From: Blepharisma japonicum
Lineage: Eukaryota > Ciliophora > Heterotrichea > Heterotrichida > Blepharismidae
Reading direction: 5' to 3'
Assembly (NCBI GenBank): GCA_949751835.1
Contig: CATKHK010000013.1
Coordinates: 372,001-436,000, forward strand
Length of the DNA: 64,000 nucleotides
The notes under the pieces are model-generated. The model was not told the DNA's origin. It worked only from the letters and a program-made list of their open reading frames with translations, and did no database searches. Shown here in pieces: positions 9,238-21,346 of this stretch (position 1 is its first letter; each line of letters opens with the position of its first letter). The translations under genes and the position numbers were made by a program.

Positions 9238-12200
9238 TTAATAACTATTAGAAGACAGTTTTTTTCCAGCTTCTTTTTCTTCCTTCATAAGCAATTTCGC
9301 TTCCATTTCCTTTTGCTTATAATATGGCACTGAATTATCATCTAGTGAAAGTGTTGAAAATCACGTCGGTAAATCAATTTCAGCATCATATTTTCTTGCT
9401 TCTTCCATTATAAATGGGTGTATTTGTCTTAAAATTAGCGTGATTGATCTTCCAGACATATCGCAAGGTCGCACACAATGTTTCGCTGAATTAGCTGCGT
9501 AACTGAATTCCTCCATTACGCAAACCACTCCTCTTGGGCAAGGAATACAAAAAGCTCCATTTAAATACCCATAAAATTGACTTCCAAATGAAAGCCTTGC
9601 ATCACTCCCTAATTTTACAGTATAAATTGGCTGTTTAAACCTAACAGCGTCATCAAAGTGCTGTGCTAAGCCTTCTTTTCCATCATGGTAAATATTCATA
9701 GCAATTGAGTTTATAAAATTCTTTTCAATAATTCCTGAGTCCACCAATGGATCTAAAATTTCTTTTTTCATTCAATATGGGGTACCACTTACGTCTACCC
9801 TTACCCCTGCTGCTACACGAGACTGTTTTTCTGCTAATTGTGTAGCTGTCCACATATAGCGAGTCCCAAAAAAAAACTTCGTTCTTTTTATTACTCCTCC
9901 AGCACCATATGAAGGTTGAGCAGTATTAATTAAAAATTGGCCATTTCGAAAGTCTTGTTCAGTGCCTCTCGCTTTTTCTTCAAGTTTTAATAGTTCATCT
10001 TGGTTAAAAACTCCTTGGTAAGTAACAATGCCAGCCCTTACATAGTCTCCTTCAAGCCATTTTTCTCAGTCATGATAGTTTGATGGTAAATCATTTTTCC
10101 TAAAATAATATTCTTGCTTAATGATATTTCTATCATTTCATCTGATAATAGACTTTTTGACATGAAGATCATAAGAAAAGGAATCTCTGGTATTTATTAA
10201 GTAAAACCAATTAGGAGGGTTTTTGGAATCTAGGAGACTGGAAAGGCCATTTTCGTAGGTATATAAAGGTTCAGTTATGGAGGAGCTGCATTTGGGACAG
10301 AAATGAGAAATTGGGAGAATATAGGAAGATGAAGGAGATCAGGAGGATGCGGGAGTGGTGTGGAGAGGAGATAAAGGACAGCTGCATGATTTTCTTCATA
10401 AAAAAATTCCTGGCTTAGGCTCCAGTGTTTTAGTAGCAAAGTACTTTTCACGTGCTGCATTTCAATCTAAGAGAAATTGCTGAATATAAGCTTCAAATTC
10501 ATATATAAATGAGCATAAGAGTTTTCTGGCATGTGGTGTTGCAATTTTTCACGCTAATTTTTGCAGGTATAGCTCAAGCCGAATTTGTGTTGCATAAATG
10601 TTTAAAGGATCAGTTTCAAGCTCGTCAAGCCCTAGACATTTTTTAACAGATTTCATACCACAGAGTCCTTTTTTCACCAAAAATCCAATCATCACATCTC
10701 CTTTATTACCTGGGAGAGCAGGAGCTAGTAGCGATTTTTCATCCATTTGCAAATGAATAACCACGAAATTATCTTTTCCCAATATTCTCCACATCATTTT
10801 TATATTTTCAACTAAAAGCTCATCTCCATCTTCCATTTCACCTAAGACATATTTTTTTAAGTCTGCTTCTCCATAATTTTTTTGTATTGTCACCCTTACT
10901 ACTCCTTGATTTTCAAAAAGATTTTTTATTAATTCACGAGACATAGTCAAATACATTTCTCTTTCGTCAGAAGGGATTATCCTATCTACTGTGCCTACTT
11001 GAAAAGCAAGAGGGGGTAGAGGCGCAAATTGATCAGAAACTCCTGCTTGTGTGCTTTCGGTTGGAAGAACATAGGTCACTCCACAGCTTCTCTTGATATT
11101 GGCTGCTGATTGTTTTTTGCGGATAAAATGAGCTTTGGTTTCTTTTTCGGGTTTTTGGGGATTTTCTTGGTTTAAAAGGTCTTCTTGGATTTTATGGCTT
11201 TCTTGCATTTCTATTGGAAGATAACGACTGATGAAATTTGTACGGTAGCCAAGATCTGTAGGATTTTTGCTGCGAAATTCGGGTGTCATGGGATTAGAGA
11301 TTTTAATTTCTTCAGACTTTTTAGGTCTTTTAAGAGTTTCAATTTTTGGGCTTTCGTCTTTAGACACTGACTCTTTTTGATTAATTTTATTTTTGATCTC
11401 ATGTGCTATTTTCTCTTCCAACTTCTCTTTGTTATTTTCTTTTTTAGCTTTACTTTTCTTTAGTTTTATTTTTTCTTCTTTTACCTCAATCTTTTGTATA
11501 ATAAAAATAGGAGATTCATTTGCTGCATTTATATCAGGAAGATCTTCATAATTCACAACTTTTCTCTTTTTAAGCAGAACTTCTTCTTCGCACTCATCTT
11601 CGCTTACCCTTATTTGTGGTTTTTCTTCAATCTTACTTTCATCTTGATTACTTTCTTTAATAAAAATATTTTGCCGCAATGCTTTTTCAGATTCTTCTTG
11701 CTCTATAATTTGTGCAGCTCCCTTAATTAGATCTTCGACAGTGTCAACAACTTCTTGAGAGATGATTTCAGTAGATTCTTCATGATTTGTATCACTAGTG
11801 ACCGCACTTTCAATTTCATTAGAAAATGACTCTTGCTTATCTATATGGTGTTTGGGGATAAAGTCTTTTAATATTGTCACGATGATTTCGGTATCTATGC
11901 AGCCTACTGTGACCGGACCTTTTTCATAAATCCATTTCTCGAAGTCAGACAAATATTTTTTATATAAGGCTTTTAAAGCACGTCTGAATTCCCGACATGA
12001 ATTGGTAGGACTCAGAACTTTTCCAACTGCTTGCCAACTAAGTCTTCCGAAGTGCTTTCTTACTTTCAATATACAATGAAAAAGGTCATATATGTCATAA
12101 TTGGAATCTGGAATTAATTGTAAACTGAACTTTGATGCCTTATATTCTTCGAGAAATCACTGCAAAAGAGCTAAAAAATTTTCTTTTGGGCTACTAAAAT

Positions 12201-12393
12201 GTAGGCTTGGATTCCTTTTGCTCATAAGCATTGGTGAATTGCAGCCACAAATGCATGGAGTGCATGTTTTGGGGCTTGTTTTATTTGATGCTTGATCATT
12301 TAAAGAATGGTGTGATGGATCTAATTTTCCAGTGGAAAATTCAACTTGTTCTGAAAGGTTTATAATTAAACTCTCCTTAGAAAAAGGCTTCAT
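9238..12393 (-). CDS. ARID-domain / AlkB-type 2OG-Fe(II) dioxygenase fusion
   Basis: One intronless frame of 1051 aa from the ATG at 12391-12393 to TAA at 9238, with several TGA Trp codons, so it is easily mistaken for three genes. Residues about 74-160 fit the ARID/BRIGHT DNA-binding fold (YDIYDLFH, GRLSWQAVGKVL, ALKALYKKYLSDFEKW). Residues 160-400 are charged and disordered (Lys/Glu-rich). Residues about 620-650 hold CPKC and other cysteines. The C-terminal third is an AlkB-family oxygenase: NIYHDGKEGLAQHFDD supplies the iron ligands His (about 912) and Asp (about 914), EEFSYAANSAKHCVRP the third His (about 972), and DMSGRSITLILRQIH the 2-oxoglutarate-binding Arg region. The pattern is nearest the ALKBH5/plant ALKBH9-10 type that demethylates m6A RNA. 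Targeting by the ARID domain is an inference. Confidence 0.85.
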
Positions 12394-12914
12394 ATATTTA
12401 AAAAGTCAAATGAATTTTCGGGTAATTCAACATATATGAATAAGGTTATGGAATATATTATAAGTCAAAATTTTAAGCCTTTGAATTTCTAAAGAAATTT
12501 ATAAATCAAAAGCAATCAAATATCACTTATATTTAGATTTCATTTTTTATTGCTAATTGTGTGTATATATTTATAAAATGCAAATTAAAATTAAAAAAAT
12601 TATAAAGACTGCTACATTGACTTAGCAAGCAGAAATGAGAACTTGGCTAACTGAAAAGTTATTTTATTTATAAGATTTAAACCTAAAAAAATTAAAATAT
12701 TTATGAATTTAAGTCTGATATGAAATATTTATATATAAAAACTGAATCAGCAATTCTGTATTTTAAATTATTTTAAGTTCGAAACATTATCAATGCTCAT
12801 TATTTTAATAAACGTGATTGATATTTGCAATCAAACATTGCATTATTAATATTAAGCAAAAAATTCTTGCCTAGGGTTTAAGATATAATTTTAATAATAA
12901 TGCTTTTGAGAAAA
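12394..12914. other. Intergenic stretch without a gene
   Basis: About 520 bp of very AT-rich DNA with many short A/T runs, between two genes on the minus strand. No ORF, RNA or repeat recognised. Confidence 0.5.
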
Positions 12915-15653
12915 TTAGCTTAAATAGATAGTCCATCCTTCAGCAATTTTAGCTGGAATTTCATTTATAATCAAATTTTCTTCTTTCACATAGTATCCTA
13001 GTGTATACAGTTCGCTTGAATTTTCTATTACAGCTAATTTAGGTACAAAATCAAGTCCAAGCACAATTATTTTTCCTACGCTAATATTCGCATTCATCCG
13101 ATTTAGTATCTTATACCTAATAGAATTTTCCTTAAATTCAATTTCAGCATAAACAAATTCTCCTGATTGGTACTTAAATGTTTCTGTATCATCTAAATAT
13201 ATCATTCCTTTTGCCTTCTTTTCTTTATCCAGGGCTATTATGATGCTTATTGGATCTAATTTCATATCTCTTGTGCTCATTTTGGCATTTTCATATCTTA
13301 CTATGACATTTCCACCTTTAATAAACACAGGAACCCAGCTCTCGCTAGTTTTTAAGCTAATAGCTCCATTTTCATTTATTTTTTGAAGAGTGTGGTAATC
13401 ATACCATATAGCTTCTGGCAAATAAATTGGAATTTCTCGTTGATTCGGCATTGTAATTCCAGCAACAAGTATGCCAGGCCCCACATGGAACTGCTTATCT
13501 AAATCTGCTGCTTGATTATCATTTGGGTATTCAACAAACATTGGCCTAATTATAGGTGTTCCTTTAGTATGATATATATAAAATAAAGTATACCAATAAG
13601 GCAATAAAGAATATCGCTCATTTATGGCTTGCCTTATTTGAGATAAATAAGGTTCATTATACAGCCATGGTTCTCTTCTTCGAGTTTCTATATGAGAATG
13701 CCCTCTAAAAAATGGCATATAAGCTCCAAGCTGATACCATCTAACTAACAAATCGCTATCAGGATTTCCGAAAAACCCTCCTACATCAGCTCCACAAAAG
13801 CTCAGCCCAGCCACAGCAATACTTAAACACATGGGCATAGAATATTCCAAATGGCTTCACTTAGAATTGTTATCCCCAGTCCATATTGCCCCATATTTCT
13901 GCACTCCTGCATAAAATGCTCTTGAAAGCACAAAAGGTCTATATCCTCCAGATCTTCTTTTAACGAGCCCTTCGCTAGTAGCTCTTTGCATATAAAGGCC
14001 ATAAATATTATGAATTTCTCTATGCTCGTAGTTTCCATGAAAATTATCTTTAGGCATGGTTACTTCAGGACCCGAAAATACAGAAGGTTCATTCATATCA
14101 TTCCATACGAACAAAATTTCAGTGGAATCTTTATATTTAGAAAAATCAAATAGGGAGCTTCAATAATTCCTAACCTCAGGTCTAGTGAAATCTGGCCATG
14201 ATGAAGAACCAGGCCAGCAATGACCTTCAAAGTCATAGCCTTTATCAGTTTTTACATAAAAGCTATTGCTTTGCATTTCTTTGTGGACGAAATAGTTGTC
14301 ACTTCTTTTTATATGTGGATCTACAATGGTAACTAGTTTTTTGTTCATGCTTTCAAGCTTTTTTTGCATTTCGGTGGGGGTTGGGAAGTTTCTGTAGTCT
14401 CATTTGAAGTAAGCTCGTTCTGGAGTATGCTCAATATCAAGCCAAAAGACGTCAACAGGGATTTGGTGCTTGATGAAGCCATCTGCTACATCTAATAGAT
14501 CTTTTTCTGAGTTATAGTTTCAGCGGCTTTGGTGGTAGCCTAATGAAAAGAGCGGAGGAAGCTGAGGAGGGCCAGTTAAGAGTGTAAAGGATTCAATAAT
14601 CTTTAAAGGTGACTCATCTTGAAATAAATAAAATTCTAATACTCCTGCTTCTGAAATTCAGTGGGTAATTTTATCATTATTTTGACTATTAATATCTATA
14701 TAAGTTTCTGAAGGATTTGACCAAAAGACTCCACTTGAAAATTTTTTAGATGACCTTGATAAGATAAAAGGAATTGACCCATATAATGCCATTCTTTCAT
14801 TTAACTCATACTCAAATACATCTAAATTATATAATCGATAGGGCTCCGATTTTACTGTATCCTTCAATGCTAAAGAGTCAGCATGCTCTGGAATCCCATA
14901 AATATGAGTTGAATTTACAAATGTAAAATCTAAAGCAATGCTACTAGGCCCAAATTGCTTTTTATCGTTAAATTGTCTGAAATCCTCGTTTCAAAGGTTT
15001 GACTGAGTCTCTAGATTTCCATTTTTCTCAATATATGCGCCTGTGGCATCTAAAATCTTTATAGGTTTATTTATATCTTTTACTTGATTTTTTGGCTTTA
15101 AATCTACATTTCTATTCCTGTACCTCTCAAAATTCATGAAGGAATTTTTATTCGCAATAATTGTGAGATCTTTTCCATAAAATCCTTCAATCATAAACTT
15201 ACTGATTTTTAAGATATAGCGGATTTTCCCTAATTCCCATATTATTTTGTCTCCTTCGAGCTTTACGTGCTGATTTGGCACCTTATTGATAGCTTTTTCA
15301 TTGATTAAATCTTCTTGAGGGGTTTTGAATCGTTTATGGATTGGGGAAATTTCATCAAGATATACATGGAGTGCGCCATTTGTATACATGATAGCTTCTC
15401 CTTTAAGAAAAGAATCTTTTTCATGAACACTGCTAATTTCAAAAGAAACTCCTCCAGAAATCCGTGACACTGTTCCTTCTTTGATTTCATAGTCAATGCT
15501 AAACCTAAGTCCTTCACTTTTAACTCTACTATTGTTTTTGGCTAAGTGACGATTTCTTACACAGAAACTTGAATGCTCACATGTTTTAAATTCATGTCTT
15601 CTGACTGTAAAAGCAATTCCAATAAAAACCAAAAACAGCCAAAATTTAATCAT
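12915..15653 (-). CDS. GANAB: Glucosidase II alpha subunit (GH31)
   Basis: A 912-aa glycoside hydrolase family 31 enzyme that trims glucose from N-glycans in the ER. It starts with a signal peptide ([16 protein letters not shown]), followed by the [14 protein letters not shown] segment typical of GANAB. The catalytic region has [14 protein letters not shown], the nucleophile motif [12 protein letters not shown] (Asp near residue 519), [23 protein letters not shown] and [16 protein letters not shown], which are specific to the glucosidase II group. The frame is unbroken once TGA is read as Trp, for example at THWISEAG and RNYWSSLF. The GANAB length of about 900-950 aa fits. No C-terminal KDEL is seen; retention normally depends on the beta subunit, which is not in this window. 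Confidence 0.95.
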
Positions 15654-16429
15654 TTTAAACTAATAAAAATGCTGATGAAAACTATGATCAATCTTCTATC
15701 AAAGAATGTTGAATTAAAGGAAGATCAATAAGTATTCACTTAGTTGGATCATAATGCATTTTATATTTAAATTTATAAAACCAACTATTTTAAAATAATC
15801 AATATAATTATAAGACTTCCAATAAACCAAATATTATATAAATATCAGACTAGAAGCACTAAATTAAATTATAAATAAGAATATAAGCAAATAGCCTTAG
15901 TCATCATGATTAAGCAACTTTATTTCAGCATGGCATGGATAAAAGAAATGATATCAAAAAATCCTTGGGATATTTGTACTCGAGATATAAAAAATAAGAA
16001 TCAATTTTTGGGTATATTGAAAGTTAAAGTAAAATGTTTTTTTAAATAAGATTGCTCCTGATCTGGAGGTTCATGAAGTATTTTTAATCATCCAATACTA
16101 ATAAAACTTTAAGATCATTATAAAGGCATTAGCTCACATATATTCTGAATGCCTTTGCAGTATTTACAAAATTAAAACATTGCTAAAGGATGCCGATTGC
16201 CAAAAATATCAAAAGTTCATAGTTCTATAAACATTTAATAAATACTCTGCATATAATAAATTCCTTTTTCTGATTGAAATTAGCTCTACTCTTCTAATTC
16301 AAAATTTCAATTACTTCAAAAATATTCTATATTGTCCATTTTAATTTTCTACTATTTCCATTTATAGATTTTTTAATTTTTCCCTCAATTTATGCATTTA
16401 TTGCAATATTTTTTCCATAATTATAATTT
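15654..16429. other. Intergenic region upstream of the Piwi gene
   Basis: About 775 bp of AT-rich DNA between two divergent genes. The longest ATG-led frame (from about 15906) is only some 40 codons and has no family resemblance. I see nothing else; it must contain the promoters of the glucosidase and Piwi genes. Confidence 0.5.
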
Positions 16430-18718
16430 ATGGCAAGAAGAATTGATCTTGTAACTAATTTCTTTGAACTTGAGCAGCCATTATCTGCGACCATAAAATT
16501 TTATGCTTTAGACTTTTCTCCTCCTGTAGACCCTTCTAATCGACAATTGCAAAGGTTCTTAATTTCCAAGAAAAGAGACGAAATTGAATCCCAAATTGGA
16601 CGTTTTATACAACTAGGCCAAACTCTTGCATCAGCTCAAAATGATCCTGTTTTAAACCCAATATTTTTTGAGTCTAAAGGTTTTGATGATCTTATATATA
16701 TTATTACTGTCTCACTTTCTCGTGATATTGGAGAAGAAGGTATTATTATGCAGAAAATGTATGCGAATGGGATTTTGAAAAGAATGCTCTTTGATTTAGG
16801 AATGAGGCAGGTGACCAAATTGCCTAAATTTTATAATCCTCAAAATAGAGTTGAATTAAGAAGATATAGACTAGAGATATGGAAAGGTAATACAGCTTCA
16901 TTTGCCCACCATATGGATAGATGTTTACTAAACATAGATTTTGCAAGTAAAATAGTTAATACTGATACAGTTTTGCAAGCACTGAATAACTTTCAAAAAG
17001 GGAATAAGCGAAGGGAGTTTATTGAATCTGAATTAATTGGAAAAATCGTGATGGCTAGATATGGAAATTTTAGATGCTATAGAATAGAAGGAATTTGCTT
17101 CGATGAAAATCCAACAAACACTTTTAATTGGAAAGGAAAAGAAATATCTTATGTGGATTATTATGCAAGGTTTAATCGAACAATTCGTGATCTTCGTCAA
17201 CCATTAATTAAATCTACTATAGAAAGAGGGCAGAAAGAAATAAAATTGATACCTGAATTATGCTATATCACTGGAATTCCTGACGATATGAAAAATTCAA
17301 GAGACATTGCCGAGCACACAAGATTAAGACCAAACGATCGATTTGATAACTGCATGGCTTTGGCACAAAAGTTAATTGAAAAATCTCGAGAAATGCGAGA
17401 AACAAACTTAAATATAAGAGCCAGACCTATTGAAATTAGAGCACAAAGACTAGATTGCGGAAGTATTTTAAATTCTGATGATCACTCGTCTAATACACCA
17501 ATATCTGAAAATGGCTCTTTTAATATTAGAAACTCTCTGCGCTATGCAAATATAATAAAATCTTGAATTATTCTACAAGTTTCCAGAGACAATGAAGACC
17601 CGGAAAAAGCTCGAAACCGTAGACGTCTTGCCGACCAGTTTAAAGAGAGTTTTAGAGGGGAGCGAAAGAATTTAGGATTAAAAATCGCAAATGCTCCTAA
17701 AGTCGAGCCACGCAAAGAATCATCAATTGTTGAGACTATTAGTAAATTAAAAGAGATAGAAATTAATGGGTCAACTCCTCAAATTTGTATTGTGCTGCTA
17801 CCAGAAGAATGCAAAGGATTATATAACATAATAAAAGAAAAATCATGCCTTAATTCAGGAGTGCCAATACAAGTAGTTATGGAAAATACCATCAGTGACA
17901 GTCGAAAATTCAAATCAGCCCTTCAAAAAATCATGCTTCAAATTGCTGCAAAAACTGGATCATATTTATGATCCTTATCAAATTTTAATGAAATGCCAAG
18001 CAGAACCATGGTAATAGGAATTGACGTTTTCCATGATACCGTGAGCAAAGCTCAAAGTATCCTTGGATTTGTCGCTTCACTTAATGAGGAGTTTACTCAA
18101 TATTTCAATACAATTAAAAAGCAAGACCACATTGGCCAAGAAATTGCAGGCTCTGTATCAGTGTGTTTTAATGAAGCAATTAATTCCTATAAAGAAAACT
18201 CGGGCCATTATCCTGAAATGATAATCATATATAGAGATGGAGTTTCTGACTCACAAATTGACGCTGTTAGAAGTTATGAGATTGAAGGGATAAAGATGGC
18301 TATTGCTTCTAAAGAAGGGTGAGCTCCTGGACTTGTGTATATTGTTATTAATAAGAAAACCAATTGCAAACTTTATAGACGAGATGGTAGTGGTAATATT
18401 GTCAATCCACTGAATGGCACATATGTAGAAACTGTTGTGGTTCCAGACAGTAAGAGTTTTTATTTGATATCTCATAATGTTAATCAAGGTGTGGCCACCC
18501 CTATTCTTTATAGAGTTATTCAAGACAACACAGATCGCGAAGATATTATTACTTATGCTAGGCTGGCTTATAAGTTGTGCTTTTTATATTACAATTGGAC
18601 AGGAGCCATCAAAATCCCTGCACCTACTATGATGGCTCATAAGCTAGCTTATATAGTCGGTCAAAGTGTGCATGATGACTATCTTCCTGATCTCAAGAAA
18701 ATTCCTTGGTTTTATTAA
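16430..18718 (+). CDS. PIWI: Piwi-clade Argonaute protein
   Basis: A 762-aa Argonaute/Piwi protein in one intronless frame with three TGA Trp codons (IIKSWIILQ, SYLWSLSNF, KEGWAPGLV). Order: N-terminal domain, PAZ (about 160-260), MID (about 395-510, including ICIVLLPEECKGLYNIIKE) and PIWI (520-762). The slicer residues are present: Asp532 in MVIGIDVFHD, Asp603 in IIIYRDGVSD, and His737 in KIPAPTMMAHKLAY, so cleavage activity is expected. The C-terminus ends in hydrophobic WFY, as Argonautes require. YRDGVSDSQ and SKSFYLISHNVNQGVATP are Piwi-type. In ciliates Piwi proteins carry scan RNAs that guide genome rearrangement, or other small RNAs in vegetative cells; which applies here cannot be told. 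Confidence 0.96.
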
Positions 18719-18926
18719 GCCTAATTTATTTTTTTATGAAACTTGCTCACATTTAAACTTCTAAAACCAACAATCTATTTATTGCAATACAAAAATTTCC
18801 TTCATTATTTTGAGTATATCATAGATTTATTATGCTTCAGCTTTTTGATATTTTATTTAATTTATGATTATATCCAAATTTGACAAATTAATTTTCGTTG
18901 AAGTTATAATTAAGCTGTAAAATAAA

Positions 18927-19475
18927 ATGAGCAAGAAATAGTAAATATTATGAAGTGAACATTCTTTTACTGTTTATCTACTAGGAGATCAATGCTCTGG
19001 TAAATCATCTTTTATTTCATCATTCACTAATAAAATTTTTTCAAACGAATACTGCCCAACAATTAGAAGTAATTTTGTAAGTCTTATAAAGTTCACAAGC
19101 ATTGTAAAATTCCAGGAGAGAATCATAAAATTTGCTATATTCGATTTTTCAGGTCGTATTAAATTTATGAATACAAAATCTTTGCATTTGGGAGAAGGCT
19201 ATGGAGTTTTCATATTTTTCAGTCTGATAGACTGATTCTCATTCGAAATGGTAAACTTCTGAAAAAGGTTTATTGACGATAATTTGGGAAAAAATATTCC
19301 ATGTATTTTAATAGGAAATAAATGTGACTTGAAGGACCAAAGAGTGGTTAAATACGATATAGCAAAAAAATTCGCTGACAGTTTTTATATTCCATATATG
19401 GAGGTATCTTCAAAAAATGGATTTAATATCGATCAAGCCTGAAGACTAATGGCTTGCAATATTTTATATCACTAA
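18927..19475 (+). CDS. Divergent Rab-like small GTPase (copy 1)
   Basis: A 177-aa protein with a 15-nt intron at 18941-18955 right after codon 4. Removing it joins MSKKY to EHSFTVYLLGDQCSGKSSF, a P-loop. The Ras-superfamily order is kept: P-loop, switch I region with TIRSNFVSLIKF, G3 as FDFSGRIKFM (normal WDTAGQE, here without the catalytic Gln), G4 GNKCD and G5 EVSSKNGFNID. Several Trp are TGA, including in IDWFSFEMVNFW. There are no C-terminal cysteines for prenylation. Loss of the switch II Gln suggests slow or no GTP hydrolysis. A related gene follows 320 bp downstream. Confidence 0.8.
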
Positions 19476-19796
19476 TATAGATGATTTATTTATAAATAAT
19501 TAAACAGAGATAGATATAAACTAGGCTAAGTTTTTGCAATTATAAAAAGAATTTATAGAATTATTTTAATTTCTTATATATGTTTCAAGAAGTATTAATG
19601 TACATTATTGGGTTAAATATAAATACTTAAAATAATTTTATTAAAATTAAGACATTTAGAATTTCCTTCTTAATTAATAAAAATCATATCGCTAGATTAT
19701 AGCAATTTATTCATGGGGCTTGCATAATAATCATTCTTGTAAACATCAACTATGAGGAGTAGCTTTTAAGAGAAACATCTTTATTATAAAAATAAA
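19476..19796. other. Spacer between the tandem Rab-like genes
   Basis: AT-rich DNA of about 320 bp containing no gene or repeat that I can see. Confidence 0.45.
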
Positions 19797-20357
19797 ATGA
19801 GCCAAAATTGGTATTTTTTAAATAGCGATTTCCTATTAAATATTGTCCTTTTAGGGGAGCCAGCTACTGGAAAATCATGTGTTTCTTCATCATTTATTAA
19901 CGAAAATCAGCCTACAGAATATAAATCGACTATTGGAATTGATTTTGTAAGGTTTATACAGAAAGCTAAATACGTAAAATATCAGAAAAAATGTATCAAG
20001 CTTTATATATGAGACCCTTCAGGGCAGTCTCAATTCACTAAAATAACAACTTCTTATCTGAGAGGTCGCCATGGTGTTTTTATTATTTTTAATTTGACAG
20101 ATAGGAACTCTTTTGAAAAAGTTAAATTTTGAAAAGATCTTTGTGATAATAGTTGACGATGCAGCGATTCATGCATATTAGTAGGAAATTGATGTGATAT
20201 GGAAGAAAAAAGAGAAATCACATATGAAGAAGCAAAACAGCTTGCCGATAGTCTTGGCATTATATATATTGAAGTTTCTGCAAAGCGGGGATTTAATATT
20301 GATCGAGCATTTTGGTTTATGATTTTTAATATTATGCCTACTTTAAGGTTTTTTTAA
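19797..20357 (+). CDS. Divergent Rab-like small GTPase (copy 2)
   Basis: A 186-aa intronless relative of the preceding gene. P-loop VLLGEPATGKSC, switch I EYKSTIGIDFVRF, G3 IWDPSGQSQFTKI (the Gln is kept, but ThrAla of DTAGQ is replaced by ProSer), G4 LVGNWCDMEE and G5 EVSAKRGFNIDRAF. In G4 the normally invariant Lys of NKxD is Trp, encoded by TGA, which should weaken guanine binding. No C-terminal Cys pair is present, so prenylation is unlikely. The GFNIDRAFW/GFNIDQAWR ends show common descent with copy 1. It may be a pseudo-GTPase. Confidence 0.8.
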
Positions 20358-20477
20358 TATTAGTTTTCGATTAAAGAGGCACAAAGGCATCAATCTTAAA
20401 ATATCATTGAAAATCTTATTGATTTCTATTATAGACAATTATCCTTTACTATAAAAAAGAAAGATTCTATTCCTGAG

Positions 20478-21266
<789 letters not shown>

Positions 21267-21346
21267 TATATTTTACTCATTTCAGATTAAGATATTAATG
21301 CACTTTATAGCTAATGAAATAATTATTTATTAAGAAAAGCAGTTAG

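Noticed and set aside
15906-16050. Small ATG-led frame upstream of Piwi
   Set aside because: Only about 40 codons, no family pattern, no support from composition.
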